A stretch of 64,000 nucleotides of DNA, taken from positions 4,712,001 to 4,776,000 of the forward strand of contig NZ_LR026975.1 of the NCBI RefSeq assembly GCF_900603025.1, given 5' to 3'. Numbering within the stretch: position 1 is the first letter of the stretch; every line of letters starts with the position of its first letter. Positions 31,099-39,942 of the stretch are shown here, piece after piece. The stretch is from Mycolicibacterium hassiacum DSM 44199 (GTDB lineage: Bacteria; Actinomycetota; Actinomycetes; Mycobacteriales; Mycobacteriaceae). The position numbers and the translations under genes are program-made. The notes beneath the pieces are model-generated. The model saw only the letters and a program-made list of their open reading frames with translations. It did not search any database and was not told the DNA's origin.

Positions 31099-31121
31099 CG
31101 GGTCAGGTTAACGGCCGGCGG

Positions 31122-31922
31122 TCAGATCCGGCGGGCCCGCAGCCCGTTGCGGAACGGGCAGCCCATCAGCAGCCGGATCGCCCGGCTCAATCCGGTCAGA
31201 TCGTCGACCGGTGCCGGGAACGGCAGCCGCACATCGTGATCGGCGTCGGCACCCTCGACGCGCAGCCGCAGCCCGTAGCGGTCCAGTCCGAGGGGGCGTA
31301 CCCGCCCGCGCCGCAACGACATCGGCAGCCGGCCGGCGAGCCGGTCGATGACGTCGGGGTGTGCGGCCTCCAGGTGCTGCAACCAGGCGGACTCCATCGC
31401 GCAGAACGGGTCGGGTTCGGCGTCGAGCAACGCGCCCACCGGCACGGCCTCCGCGCCGGTGGCATCGGCCACCACCACCGAGGCGATCTCCATGCGCAGC
31501 AGCACCGCGCGGGGCTCGCCGGTCCGTGAACCCGAATTCACCTGTAGCAGAGCGGGGTTCGGGTTCTTCTCGGCGATGAGGTCCAACAGCGCCGGTACGT
31601 CGACGCGCGGAACGCGGTGCAGTTGGCCGCGCACCCACACCAGCGAGCGCACCGGCTCGCGCAGCGGCACCGGGGCCTGGTCGGTCATCTCCAGCATCGC
31701 CGGCAGCCCCGCCGCCGGTGCCCGGTGGACCAGGCGCACCAGCGCGCTGGCGGCCGGGGCGGTGACGGCGAACGAGCCGTCGTCGAGCAGGTGGTGCACC
31801 GGCGACCGCACCGGGTCGAGACCGTCCACGGCGATGGTCGCGCCGCCGCACCGGGCGAACGTCGTGCGGATGCGTTCGGCCGTCGTGGGCGCGGTCTGCG
31901 GTGTGGTCTGCGCGTCGGTCAT
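31122..31922 (-). CDS. DUF2470 protein, iron-regulated (Rv3839-like)
   Basis: This 266-residue protein has a split-barrel-type N-terminal part (LDDGSFAVTAPAASALVRLV, VWVRGQLHRVP) and a C-terminal DUF2470 region (ESAWLQHLEAAHPDVIDRLA, VRPLGLDRYGLRLRVEG). DUF2470 is found at the end of HugZ-like haem-binding proteins. An IdeR box 18 to 36 bp upstream suggests iron-dependent repression; M. tuberculosis Rv3839, in the same place, belongs to the IdeR regulon. A role in haem or iron use is inferred. The gene diverges from pheA. Confidence 0.85.
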   Translation of the reverse strand: MTDAQTTPQTAPTTAERIRTTFARCGGATIAVDGLDPVRSPVHHLLDDGSFAVTAPAASALVRLVHRAPAAGLPAMLEMTDQAPVPLREPVRSLVWVRGQLHRVPRVDVPALLDLIAEKNPNPALLQVNSGSRTGEPRAVLLRMEIASVVVADATGAEAVPVGALLDAEPDPFCAMESAWLQHLEAAHPDVIDRLAGRLPMSLRRGRVRPLGLDRYGLRLRVEGADADHDVRLPFPAPVDDLTGLSRAIRLLMGCPFRNGLRARRI

Positions 31923-31939
31923 TCGGCACCTCCCTGGAA

Positions 31940-31958
31940 TTAGGCAAGCCTTACTTAA
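31940..31958 (-). promoter_or_regulatory. IdeR box upstream of the DUF2470 gene
   Basis: ttaggcaagccttacttaa matches the 19-bp IdeR consensus at 14 positions. It lies 18 bp before the ATG of the minus-strand gene, a repressing position. Confidence 0.75.
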
Positions 31959-32023
31959 CTACGGCCGAGTGAATCGCGCAAGCCCTACCGGCGCAGCGGA
32001 ACGGGGTTACCGCCCCGAACGGC

Positions 32024-32029
32024 TAGGGT
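32024..32029 (+). promoter_or_regulatory. -10 hexamer of pheA (leaderless)
   Basis: TAGGGT ends 6 bases before the GTG at 32036, consistent with transcription starting on the start codon. Confidence 0.5.
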
Positions 32030-32035
32030 TGAGGC

Positions 32036-32965
32036 GTGACGCGCATCGCCTATCTCGGTCCCGAGGGAACGTTCAGCGACGCGGCGTTACGCGCGATGAT
32101 CGCCGCCGGCGAGGTTCCCGGTGACGCCGCAGCGGCGGTTCCCGAGCCGACCGAGAGCACCCCGGCGGCGCTGGACATGGTGCGCACCGGCACGGCCGAG
32201 TTCGCCTGCGTGCCGATCGAGAACTCGATCGACGGGTCGGTGCTGCCCACGCTGGACAGCCTGGCCACCGGTTCGCCGCTGCAGATCTTCGCCGAACGCA
32301 CCCTCGATGTCGCGTTCACCGTCGCGGTCCGGCCCGGCACCGCCCCCGACGAGGTGCGGACCGTGGCGGCGTTTCCGGTCGCGGCCGCCCAGGTGCGCCG
32401 GTGGTTGGCCGAGAACCTGCCGAAAGCCGAAGTGGTCCCGGCGATTTCGAATGCCGGCGCGGCGCTGGACGTCGCCGAGGGGCGGGCCGACGCCGGGGTC
32501 AGCACCGCGCTGGCCACCGAACGGTACGGGCTGGCTGCACTGGCCGCCGGGGTCGTCGACGAACCCAACGCCTGCACCCGGTTCGTGCTGGTGGGCCCGC
32601 CCGGCCCGCCGCCCGCCCGCACCGGCGCCGACCGCACGTCGGTGGTGCTGCGGCTGGAGAACGTGCCCGGGGCGCTGGTGGCGGCGATGACCGAGTTCGC
32701 CGTGCGCGACATCGACCTCACCCGCATCGAATCCCGGCCCACCCGCACCCGGTTGGGCACCTACCTGTTCTTTCTCGACTGCGTCGGCCACATCGACGAC
32801 GACGCGGTCGCCGAGGCGCTCAAGGCGCTGCGGCGCCGGTGCGCGGAGGTGCGGTACCTGGGCTCCTGGCCGACCGGGGAACTCGCGGGCGCTCCGCCGC
32901 CACGACTCGACGACGCGTCGGACTGGCTGGCCGCCCTGCGTCGAGGCGAACGGGACCAGCCGTGA
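32036..32965 (+). CDS. pheA: Prephenate dehydratase
   Basis: This 309-residue enzyme converts prephenate to phenylpyruvate in phenylalanine synthesis. The catalytic domain (residues 1-185) begins IAYLGPEGTFSDAAL and includes CVPIENSIDGSV, which carries substrate residues. A C-terminal ACT domain (about 200-280) has VPGALVAAMTEFAVRDIDLT and ESRPTR, for allosteric feedback by Phe. No chorismate mutase domain is fused, as in M. tuberculosis Rv3838c. Its stop overlaps the start of the next gene by 4 bases (GTGA). Confidence 0.96.
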   Translation: MTRIAYLGPEGTFSDAALRAMIAAGEVPGDAAAAVPEPTESTPAALDMVRTGTAEFACVPIENSIDGSVLPTLDSLATGSPLQIFAERTLDVAFTVAVRPGTAPDEVRTVAAFPVAAAQVRRWLAENLPKAEVVPAISNAGAALDVAEGRADAGVSTALATERYGLAALAAGVVDEPNACTRFVLVGPPGPPPARTGADRTSVVLRLENVPGALVAAMTEFAVRDIDLTRIESRPTRTRLGTYLFFLDCVGHIDDDAVAEALKALRRRCAEVRYLGSWPTGELAGAPPPRLDDASDWLAALRRGERDQP

Positions 32966-33645
32966 CCGGCAGGCTGGTGCTGGTGCGTCACGGACAGTCG
33001 CACGCCAACGTCGAGCGGCGGCTCGACACCCGGCTGCCGGGGGCGCCGCTGACCGACGTCGGCCGCGATCAGGCCCGCGGCTTCGCCCGGCGCCTGCGCC
33101 GGCGGCCCGGGCTGATCGCGCACTCGGTGGCGGTGCGCGCCACGCAGACCGCCGACGAGATCAGCGGTCACGTCGGCACCGAGGCCGTCGCGGTCGAGGG
33201 ACTGCACGAGGTGCAGGTCGGCGAGTTGGAGGACCGCAGCGACGACGACGCCATCGCCGAGTTCAACGCCATCTACCAGCGCTGGCATCTGGGGGATCAC
33301 CACGTGCCGCTGCCGGGCGGCGAGAGCGCCCTCGACGTGCTGGACCGCTATCTGCCGGTGATCACCGAGCTGCGCAAGCAGTACCTGGACCACGAGGCGT
33401 TCACCGACGACATCGTGGTGGTCAGCCACGGCGCCGCGATCCGGCTGGTCTCAGCCGTGTTGGCCGGTGTCGACGCCGGTTTCGCCATCGACAACCACCT
33501 GAACAACGCCGAGGCGGTGGTGCTGGCCCCGACCGCCGACGGGTGGAACTGCCTGCGGTGGGGCGCCAGACTGCCGCCGTTCGCCCCGGAACCGCCGGTC
33601 GATCCGGTCCAGGAGGCCAGACAGACCGCCGACCCGATGGGCTGA
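32962..33645 (+). CDS. Histidine-phosphatase (phosphoglycerate mutase-like) family protein
   Basis: This 227-residue branch of the phosphoglycerate mutase superfamily has the phospho-His motif LVLVRHGQSHANV at the start and the second catalytic His in VVVSHGAAIRLVSAV near residue 155. EVQVGELEDRSDDD supplies the family acid residue. The enzyme is more likely a broad phosphatase than a glycolytic mutase, because the insert typical of the dependent mutases is missing. It is coupled to pheA, as Rv3837c is to Rv3838c in M. tuberculosis. Confidence 0.9.
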   Translation: MTGRLVLVRHGQSHANVERRLDTRLPGAPLTDVGRDQARGFARRLRRRPGLIAHSVAVRATQTADEISGHVGTEAVAVEGLHEVQVGELEDRSDDDAIAEFNAIYQRWHLGDHHVPLPGGESALDVLDRYLPVITELRKQYLDHEAFTDDIVVVSHGAAIRLVSAVLAGVDAGFAIDNHLNNAEAVVLAPTADGWNCLRWGARLPPFAPEPPVDPVQEARQTADPMG

Positions 33646-33655
33646 ACCGCCCGGT

Positions 33656-33856
33656 TCACACCGCGAGCCGCCGGCCGGCGCTGTCCGCGCACACGCAGCC
33701 GACCGCCACGCAGTCGATGCGGAACGCATGCAGCACCTCGGGGGTGGTGCAGTCCGGTTCGGTGCATTCGGCGCGCTGCGCCAGATGCAGGATGACGGTG
33801 CCGTGACAGTGCTCGACCTCGGCCAGACACTCGCGGCACCGAGGCGAATCCGTCAT
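33656..33856 (-). CDS. Small cysteine-rich protein (66 residues)
   Basis: Cys pairs occur in CRECLAEVEHCHG, ECTEPDC and the last third (DCVAVGCVCADS), with His residues nearby. The pattern suggests one or two zinc sites. The ATG at 33856 gives MTDSPRCRECL. It lies between the phosphatase gene and the zinc-peptidase gene in the Rv3837c-Rv3836 interval. No known catalytic role can be assigned. Confidence 0.75.
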   Translation of the reverse strand: MTDSPRCRECLAEVEHCHGTVILHLAQRAECTEPDCTTPEVLHAFRIDCVAVGCVCADSAGRRLAV

Positions 33857-33905
33857 GGCCCGTTCATAGCACCCCGGACCGACGCCGCCGCGACGCCGCG
33901 CCGCA

Positions 33906-34259
33906 TCAGGCCCAGCCGAGTTCGTGCAGCCGCTCGTCGTCGATGCCGAAGTGGTGGGCGATCTCGTGGATCACCGTGATCGCGACCTCCTCGACCACCT
34001 GCTCCTCGGTGTCGCAGATGTCCAGCAGCGCGTCGCGGTAGATGAAGATCCGGTCGGGCAGCGAGCCGGCCGCGTACCAGGAGTCCCGCTCGGTCAGCGC
34101 GACGCCCTCGTACAGGCCCAGCAGATCGGGCTCCTCCTCGTTGCGCGCCTCGACGAGCACCACGACGTTGTCCATCATCCGCGTGAGCTCGGGCGGGATC
34201 AGGTCCAGCGCGTCGGAGACGAGTTCCTCGAACCGTTGCGGGCTCATCCGCACGGCCAC
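33906..34259 (-). CDS. Zincin-like metallopeptidase (Rv3836-like)
   Basis: This protein of about 117 residues has the motif VIHEIAHHFGIDDERLHELGW, given here as VIHEIAHHFG plus IDDERLHELGW. It is an HExxHxxGxxD zinc site of the minimal zincin family. The family start MSPQRFEELVSDALDLIPP lies at 34246; GTG codons at 34253 and 34259 are possible starts and I chose the longest. It follows the Rv3835-like gene by 4 bases and is probably co-transcribed. The substrate is unknown; the short length indicates a stand-alone catalytic core. Confidence 0.85.
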   Translation of the reverse strand: MAVRMSPQRFEELVSDALDLIPPELTRMMDNVVVLVEARNEEEPDLLGLYEGVALTERDSWYAAGSLPDRIFIYRDALLDICDTEEQVVEEVAITVIHEIAHHFGIDDERLHELGWA

Positions 34260-34263
34260 CGGG

Positions 34264-35700
34264 CTAGGCCCCCGGCGGTGGCGGCGCGGGCGCGGGTTCG
34301 CCCGGCGGGCCGGGCGGTGGCGGGGGTCCCGCCGGCGCGGGTGGCGGCGGCGGTGCGAACGGGTTCGGCGCCGGGGCGGGCGGCGGTGGCGCGGCTGGTG
34401 CCGGAGGTGCCCCCGGATCGGCGGGCGGCGCGCCCGGAGCCCCGGCGTCGGGTGCGGGCACGTGCAGGTTGCCGTGGCTCTGGCTGCCGTGCTGGGTGCC
34501 GCCACCGGACTGGGACGACCCGGACTGGGACGAACCGGACTGGGACGAACCCGACTGGGACGAACCGGACTGGGAGCTCCCCGACGAGGAACCGCTCGAG
34601 GAGGAGCTGCTCGGCGGGATGATGTCCTCGATCGGGATCGGCGGGAAGTTCAGCCGCTCGAGCGGGATGTCCGGCGGCGGGATCGGCGGCTGCCCGTTGA
34701 TCAGCAGTTCGCCCTTCGCGCTGTTGACCAGCGTCGACCAGCCGCCGTTACCCAGGGTGGCGCCGATGCTGCAGGACACCTGGCGGCTGCCGGCCGCCCA
34801 GCGCGGCGGCGAGATCGTGCTGTAGAACAGCGTCAGCGTGGTGGTGCGCAGCTCGATCGGCGCCAGGTAGGCGTCGGTCATCTTGGTGCACGCGTCCTTG
34901 ATGAACGCGTCCTGCTCGGCATCGGGCGGCAGCCCGTCAGGAAACCTCTCGGCCAGGTTGACCGCCCCGGTGACCTCCATCGCGTGCGGCGCCGCGCAGT
35001 CGACCGGCACGTCGTCGGGCTGGTTGGTGGTCGAGTCGATGCCGATGCAGGTTCCGGGCGGCCACACCTTGGACTGATCCAGCTCGGCGACCTTGCCCTG
35101 GAACAGCAGCTGCTGCTTGTTCGGCCCGCGCAGCTGCAGCCCGCACAGCACGCGCCGCTCACCGTGCTGGTTCCAGCCCTGCTCGCCGGGCCACAGCAGG
35201 CTGGTGGCGAACCGGCTGTCCGGATCGAACTTCGGGCCCAGGTAACGCTGCACCGCCGCGGTGCACTGCTCCTGGCTGATCTGCTCGATCCGCGGCTGCG
35301 ACGGCGGCGGGGCCTTCGGCCCGTACTCGGTGCCGGGGAAGGTGCGCAGGTCGATCGCCGCCGCCACCTCGAAGCGGTGTTCCTGGGCGCAGTCGACGAG
35401 CTCGGCGGCGGTGGGGTTGTCCTCCGGCCAGGTCAGGCAGTCCCCGGGCCCGGCCTCGTCGAACACCTTGTGGCCGCGGGCGCCCAGCGAGATCGTGCTG
35501 GCGGTCAGGCCGGTGTTGCTGTCCCCGGTGGGAAGCACGGTCACCACCCCGGCGATCAGCAGCGCGCCGAGCGCGGTGAGCAGCAGGCCCCGGCGCGTCG
35601 ACGCGGAGGCGCGCTGCAGATTGCGCCACCACGACGAGCGCGGCTCGCTCTCGGCGGGGAGGTCGTTTTCGATCGGGGGCGCCTCGGACATCCGCTCCAT
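34264..35700 (-). CDS. Single-span membrane protein with septum-formation-like domains (Rv3835-like)
   Basis: The product is about 478 residues. A transmembrane helix near residue 40 (LLLTALGALLIAGVVTVLP) precedes two Cys-containing extracytoplasmic modules (PGDCLTWPEDNPTAAELVDC and PGTCIGIDSTTNQPDDVPVDC). Both have a later HRFEV or HAMEV segment, the pattern of the Septum_form family. The tail has SSQSG repeats and then a very Pro-rich end. ATG 35700 and ATG 35691 (MSEAPPIEND) are both possible; no clear ribosome-binding site decides. It diverges from serS as in M. tuberculosis Rv3835/Rv3834c. The function is unknown. Confidence 0.82.
   Translation of the reverse strand: MERMSEAPPIENDLPAESEPRSSWWRNLQRASASTRRGLLLTALGALLIAGVVTVLPTGDSNTGLTASTISLGARGHKVFDEAGPGDCLTWPEDNPTAAELVDCAQEHRFEVAAAIDLRTFPGTEYGPKAPPPSQPRIEQISQEQCTAAVQRYLGPKFDPDSRFATSLLWPGEQGWNQHGERRVLCGLQLRGPNKQQLLFQGKVAELDQSKVWPPGTCIGIDSTTNQPDDVPVDCAAPHAMEVTGAVNLAERFPDGLPPDAEQDAFIKDACTKMTDAYLAPIELRTTTLTLFYSTISPPRWAAGSRQVSCSIGATLGNGGWSTLVNSAKGELLINGQPPIPPPDIPLERLNFPPIPIEDIIPPSSSSSSGSSSGSSQSGSSQSGSSQSGSSQSGSSQSGGGTQHGSQSHGNLHVPAPDAGAPGAPPADPGAPPAPAAPPPPAPAPNPFAPPPPPAPAGPPPPPGPPGEPAPAPPPPGA
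34500..34575 (-). repeat. 15-bp tandem repeat coding for SSQSG units
   Basis: About five imperfect copies of a 15-bp unit of the form actgggacgaaccgg encode consecutive SSQSG pentapeptides in the Rv3835-like protein. In-frame copy-number change is expected between strains. Confidence 0.8.
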
Positions 35701-35823
35701 TGTGACAGGCGTGTCACGCGCTGTGACAACTGAGACGGATGTAGTGTTACGAGCTTGTGCCTCATCGGCCCGAAGCGGCCGGCCCGCGCCGACCCGGGCG
35801 TGTTGAGCGGGGCCGCTCGAAAG

Positions 35824-35829
35824 TAGTCT
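35824..35829 (+). promoter_or_regulatory. -10 hexamer of serS (leaderless)
   Basis: TAGTCT ends 7 bases before the GTG at 35837. A weak -35, TTGAGC (35803-35808), is 15 bases further up. Confidence 0.5.
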
Positions 35830-35836
35830 TGCGGCC

Positions 35837-37096
35837 GTGATCGACCTCAGACTGCTGCGCGAGAACCCGGAGGCGGTGCGCGCGTCCCAGCGTGCCCGTG
35901 GCGAGGACCCCGGCCTCGTCGATGTGCTGCTGGCGGCCGATGCGGCGCGGCGGGCGGCGGTCACCAAGGCCGACAACCTGCGCGCCGAGCAGAAGGCCGC
36001 CAGCAGGAAGGTGGGCAAGGCCGCGCCGGAGGAGCGGCCGGCGCTGTTGGAGCAGGCCAAGGAGCTCGCGGAGCGGGTCAAGGCCGCCGAGGCCGAACAG
36101 GCTGAGGCCGCCAGGGCGTTCACCGAGGCGCACATGGCGATCTCCAACGTGATCCTCGACGGGGTGCCCGCCGGCGGCGAGGACGACTACGTGGTGCTCG
36201 ACACGGTCGGCGAACCGCCGGCGATCGAGAACCCCAGGGACCACGTCGAGCTCGGCGAGTCGCTGGGCCTGATCGACCTGGATCGCGGCGCCAAGGTCTC
36301 CGGCGCGCGGTTCTACTTCCTCACCGGCGCGGGCGCGCTGCTGCAGCTCGGCCTGGTGCAGCTGGCGGTGCGGCTCGCCATCGACAACGGCTTCACGCTG
36401 ATGGTCCCGCCGGTGCTGGTGCGGCCCGAGATCATGTCCGGCACCGGCTTTCTCGGCGCGCACGCGGCCGAGGTGTACCGCGTCGAGGCGGACGATCTGT
36501 ATCTGGTCGGCACCTCCGAGGTGCCGCTGGCCGGCTACCACGCCGACGAGATCCTCGACCTGTCCGGCGGCCCGCTGCGCTACGCCGGGCTGTCGACGTG
36601 CTTCCGGCGGGAGGCCGGCAGCCACGGCAAGGACACCCGCGGCATCATCCGGGTGCACCAGTTCGACAAGGTTGAGGGCTTCATCTACTGCACGCCCGAT
36701 GAGGCCGAGGCCGAACACCAGCGGCTGCTGGACTGGCAGCGGCAGATGCTCGCCAAGATCGAGGTGCCGTACCGCGTGATCGACATCGCCGCAGGCGATC
36801 TCGGCGCGTCCGCGGCGCGCAAGTTCGACTGCGAGGCGTGGATCCCGTCGCAGCAGACCTACCGGGAGCTGACCTCGACCTCGAACTGCACCACGTTCCA
36901 GGCGCGCCGGCTCGCGGTGCGCTACCGCGACGAGAACGGCAAACCGCAGATCGCGGCGACGCTGAACGGCACCCTGGCCACCACCCGCTGGCTGGTGGCG
37001 ATCCTGGAGAACCATCAGCAGCCCGACGGCAGCGTGCGGGTTCCCGAGGCGCTGGTGCCGTTCGTCGGCACCGAGGTGCTCACCCCGGCGAAGTAG
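35837..37096 (+). CDS. serS: Seryl-tRNA synthetase
   Basis: This 419-residue class II synthetase charges tRNA-Ser (and tRNA-Sec where present) with serine. The N-terminal two-helix coiled coil that grips the long variable arm covers residues 30-105 ([39 protein letters not shown]). Motif 2 is [20 protein letters not shown] and motif 3 is near the end ([16 protein letters not shown]). [10 protein letters not shown] binds serine. Length equals that of M. tuberculosis SerS. Transcription is probably leaderless from the GTG. Confidence 0.97.
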   Translation: MIDLRLLRENPEAVRASQRARGEDPGLVDVLLAADAARRAAVTKADNLRAEQKAASRKVGKAAPEERPALLEQAKELAERVKAAEAEQAEAARAFTEAHMAISNVILDGVPAGGEDDYVVLDTVGEPPAIENPRDHVELGESLGLIDLDRGAKVSGARFYFLTGAGALLQLGLVQLAVRLAIDNGFTLMVPPVLVRPEIMSGTGFLGAHAAEVYRVEADDLYLVGTSEVPLAGYHADEILDLSGGPLRYAGLSTCFRREAGSHGKDTRGIIRVHQFDKVEGFIYCTPDEAEAEHQRLLDWQRQMLAKIEVPYRVIDIAAGDLGASAARKFDCEAWIPSQQTYRELTSTSNCTTFQARRLAVRYRDENGKPQIAATLNGTLATTRWLVAILENHQQPDGSVRVPEALVPFVGTEVLTPAK

Positions 37097-37102
37097 CCGC
37101 CG

Positions 37103-37447
37103 CTAGGCCAGCGCCTCGTCGAGCTTGGCGATGAACCGGTCCGGGTCGGCCGGGGTGAACGCCGGGCGCCAGCGGTGGCCCGGGACGTCGAGGGTGATCA
37201 GCGTGCGCTTGAGCGGCCGCTGCACATCCAGCGGCAGCCAGCGGCGCAGGTCCGAACTGCCCCACAGCCGGAACCGGTGCAGCAGGTCCAGCGACTCGGC
37301 CCGGTACCCGCGGATGTCGCGCAGCGGGATGACCTTCGAGGTACCCGACGGGAAGTGGTACCGCCGCAGGGTCAGCGCCTCGCGGTCCAACTGGATCATG
37401 CCGTCGTCGTAAAGCTGTTGTGGCGCAGTCATCTCGGTCGGTCTCAT
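37103..37447 (-). CDS. Small conserved protein, PH-like fold suspected
   Basis: This 114-residue soluble protein contains GMIQLDREALTLRRYHFPSG, KVIPLRDIRGYRAESL and PGHRWRPAFTPADPDRFIAK. Alternating strands followed by a C-terminal helix suggest a PH-like barrel, but this is weak. Starts at 37447 and 37432 (MTAPQQLYDDG) are both possible. It lies 25 bases after the Rieske-hydrolase gene on the same strand and converges with serS. The function is unknown. Confidence 0.7.
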   Translation of the reverse strand: MRPTEMTAPQQLYDDGMIQLDREALTLRRYHFPSGTSKVIPLRDIRGYRAESLDLLHRFRLWGSSDLRRWLPLDVQRPLKRTLITLDVPGHRWRPAFTPADPDRFIAKLDEALA

Positions 37448-37472
37448 CGGTGTGTCCGGGAACGCGGGCAGG

Positions 37473-39035
37473 TCATTTTCGGGAGCACCGCAATTCGTGC
37501 CCCTTGCTGGTCAGGCAGCGTCCGGTCTCGAGGTTCCACTGCCAGCCGTGCAGGTTGCAGGTCAGCGTCGACCCTTCCACCACACCGAATCTCGACAGAT
37601 CGGCCTTCAGGTGCGGGCAGCGCCGCTGCATCTCCCAGCCGTCCAGCGTGATGGTCGCGGAGTCGTCGTGCGCCTCGGCGAACCAGCCGTCGGCGTAGGC
37701 GATCCGCTCGTCGGTCAGGCACTTGAAGAACGTGTACAGGTACTCGTTGTAGCCGCCCACCCGCCAGGCCCGGAACCGGGTGGACAAGAAGATGGTGTTC
37801 ACCCAGTCGGGTTCGTTGTCGCGCAGCACTGTGCGCACCAGCTCCGGCGGGATCGCGAACCCGTAGCGGAACTTCTCGTCGGGAACCGGCTCGCGCACAA
37901 CGCGTTTGGGGAAGTCCAACACCACGGTCTCGTGGTGTCCGCCGCCGTGCAGCCGCAGCTCCACCGGGTAGCCGATCCCGTCGCAGATCTGATCGCTGTG
38001 CATCATGATCGGCTCGAACAGGTTGCGCAGCGGCTCCAGCAGCGGCTCCCCGGCCGCCGGCGCCCAGCGCGCCTTCTCGGCCGCCAGCACCGGCGCCATC
38101 CGCTCGGCGTAGTCGGCGATGTAGGCCGCCTTGTTCGTGGTGAAGATCGCCTCGACCTCGTCGTCGGGCAGCGGGTGGGTCAGCGAGTTCAGCGCCGAGC
38201 CGGTGAAATCGGCCACCGAGCCGGGGATCATCGACAACCCGCCGCGGTGACCGTGTGCCCGCAGCTGCTCGAGGAACACCAGCTGGTCGGGGAAGATGTT
38301 GGCCGGATCGCCGTGATCGTCGTTGAGGTGGCGCAACTCCGGGTCCAGGAAGCACGGCGGGCCCGCCGACGGGATCACCCAGGTGGCGCCGACCTGCTCG
38401 ATGTACTGGCGGGACCGGTCCATCTGGCGCTGGCGCTTCTGCACCCCGAACGCCTCCTTGGCCCGGGCCGGCATGTCGTAGACCATCGGGTACCAGATCG
38501 CGCCCGAGTACTGCAGCATGTGCACATCGACCTGGCCGAACTCGGCGTGCACCACGTCCAGGTCGACCGGCCGGGCGTCGTTCATGTTGAACACCACGGT
38601 CTCGCCGTCGTCGACGATCAGCGCCGAGTCGCCGAGCGGACCGTCGGCCGGGGCGCGCAGCGCGATGATCATCACATCGAGGTCGCCCTTGGGGCCGCTC
38701 AGGCGGTGCTTGACCGAGTCGGTGGTCTCGAAGAACCGGTGGAAGCCGAGCTTCTCCAGCTCACGGCGCAGATCCGGCACCGGGAAGTCCGGCAGCAGCA
38801 CCACCGCGTCCTTGTTGACGTGCTCGCGCAGGTTCCTCGGGTCGAAGTGGTCGGCGTGCAGGTGGGAGATGTAGAGGTAGTCGACGTCGCCGAGGGCGGC
38901 CCAGTCCAGACCGCTGTTGTCGGGGAACGGGAACCACGACCCGAAGTACGCCGGGTTGACCCACGGATCGCACAGGATGCTGCCGGCCCTGGTGTCGAGT
39001 CGGAACCCGGCGTGCCCGACGCTGATGACCTGCAC
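37473..39035 (-). CDS. Metallo-beta-lactamase-fold hydrolase fused to a Rieske domain
   Basis: This 520-residue protein has an MBL fold at residues 1-300, with YISHLHADHFDPRNL as the HxHxDH metal motif, and a C-terminal Rieske [2Fe-2S] domain near residue 470. The Rieske ligands are in RRCPHLKADLSRF and CNLHGWQWNLETGRC (C-x-H and C-x2-H). This order resembles UlaG-like hydrolases fused to electron-transfer domains, as in CMP-sialate hydroxylase-like proteins. The N-terminus has no signal peptide. It should act as an oxidoreductase or hydrolase in the cytoplasm. The substrate is unknown; the neighbours are lipid and cell-wall genes. Confidence 0.87.
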   Translation of the reverse strand: MQVISVGHAGFRLDTRAGSILCDPWVNPAYFGSWFPFPDNSGLDWAALGDVDYLYISHLHADHFDPRNLREHVNKDAVVLLPDFPVPDLRRELEKLGFHRFFETTDSVKHRLSGPKGDLDVMIIALRAPADGPLGDSALIVDDGETVVFNMNDARPVDLDVVHAEFGQVDVHMLQYSGAIWYPMVYDMPARAKEAFGVQKRQRQMDRSRQYIEQVGATWVIPSAGPPCFLDPELRHLNDDHGDPANIFPDQLVFLEQLRAHGHRGGLSMIPGSVADFTGSALNSLTHPLPDDEVEAIFTTNKAAYIADYAERMAPVLAAEKARWAPAAGEPLLEPLRNLFEPIMMHSDQICDGIGYPVELRLHGGGHHETVVLDFPKRVVREPVPDEKFRYGFAIPPELVRTVLRDNEPDWVNTIFLSTRFRAWRVGGYNEYLYTFFKCLTDERIAYADGWFAEAHDDSATITLDGWEMQRRCPHLKADLSRFGVVEGSTLTCNLHGWQWNLETGRCLTSKGHELRCSRK

Positions 39036-39136
39036 GAAAGCCCTTCCCGGTCGATGTGCCTACGCGGGGCGACCGCTGGCGCCCGAATCGAGCTTATCGG
39101 TAGTGCCGGGCCGTACTGGTGCAGCGCCGAGCGGAT

Positions 39137-39142
39137 TAGGCT
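39137..39142 (+). promoter_or_regulatory. -10 hexamer of the first acyltransferase gene (leaderless)
   Basis: TAGGCT ends 6 bases before the GTG at 39149. Confidence 0.5.
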
Positions 39143-39148
39143 GGCCCT

Positions 39149-39934
39149 GTGGAACCGGTCTACGCCACTGTCATCCAGCTCGCGCGCCTGGTGTGGAAGG
39201 TGCAGGGGCTGACGTTCAAGGTCACCGGCGTCGAGCATCTGCCCACCACCGGTGGTGCGGTGATCGCGATCAACCACACCAGCTATTTCGACTTCACCTT
39301 CGCCGGTCTGCCCGCCTATCTGCAGGGCCGCGGCCGCAAGGTGCGCTTCATGGCCAAGAAGGAGGTCTTCGACCACAAGATCTCCGGGCCGATCATGCGC
39401 AGCCTGCGCCATATCGAGGTGGACCGGGACAACGGCGCGGCGGCGTTCGAGGAGGCCTGCCGGCGGCTCAAGGAGGGTGAGCTGGTCGGGGTGTACCCGG
39501 AGGCCACCATCAGCCGCAGCTTCGAGATCAAGACGCTCAAGTCGGGTGCGGCGCGGATGGCGATCGCCGCCGACGTGCCGATCGTCCCGCACATCATCTG
39601 GGGCGCCCAGCGCATCTGGACCAAGGGCCACCCGCGCAAGCTGTGGCGGCCGAAGGTGCCGATCTCGGTGGCCGTCGGCGAGCCGATCTACCCCACGCTG
39701 CCCGCGGCCGAGCTCACCGCGCTGCTGCATTCGCGGATGCAGCACCTGCTCGAGCAGGTGCAGGAGGACTACGGTCCGCACCCGCCGGGCGAGTTCTGGG
39801 TGCCGCACCGGCTCGGCGGCGGTGCGCCGTCGCTGGCCGAGGCCGACCGGATGGACGCCGAGGAGGCGGCCCGCAAGGCGGCTGCGAGGCGGGACGCAGG
39901 CCCTGACCAGGACAGTTTCGAGTCCCCCGGATAA
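39149..39934 (+). CDS. PlsC-type lysophospholipid acyltransferase, first copy
   Basis: This 261-residue enzyme transfers an acyl chain to a lysophospholipid or similar acceptor at the membrane. The NHTSYFD block (residues 36-42) is the HX4D catalytic motif, and GVYPEATISRSFEIK and the later PIVPHIIWGAQ complete the family blocks. The C-terminal extension after WVPHRLGG is Ala/Glu/Arg-rich. M. tuberculosis has three such genes (Rv3814c-Rv3816c) at this place; here two are seen. The transcript is probably leaderless. It lies 8 bases before the next copy. Confidence 0.92.
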   Translation: MEPVYATVIQLARLVWKVQGLTFKVTGVEHLPTTGGAVIAINHTSYFDFTFAGLPAYLQGRGRKVRFMAKKEVFDHKISGPIMRSLRHIEVDRDNGAAAFEEACRRLKEGELVGVYPEATISRSFEIKTLKSGAARMAIAADVPIVPHIIWGAQRIWTKGHPRKLWRPKVPISVAVGEPIYPTLPAAELTALLHSRMQHLLEQVQEDYGPHPPGEFWVPHRLGGGAPSLAEADRMDAEEAARKAAARRDAGPDQDSFESPG

Positions 39935-39942
39935 TCGCGGGC

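Noticed and set aside
36313..36513. Small minus-strand frame within serS
   Set aside because: It is a shadow frame; serS is conserved through this stretch.
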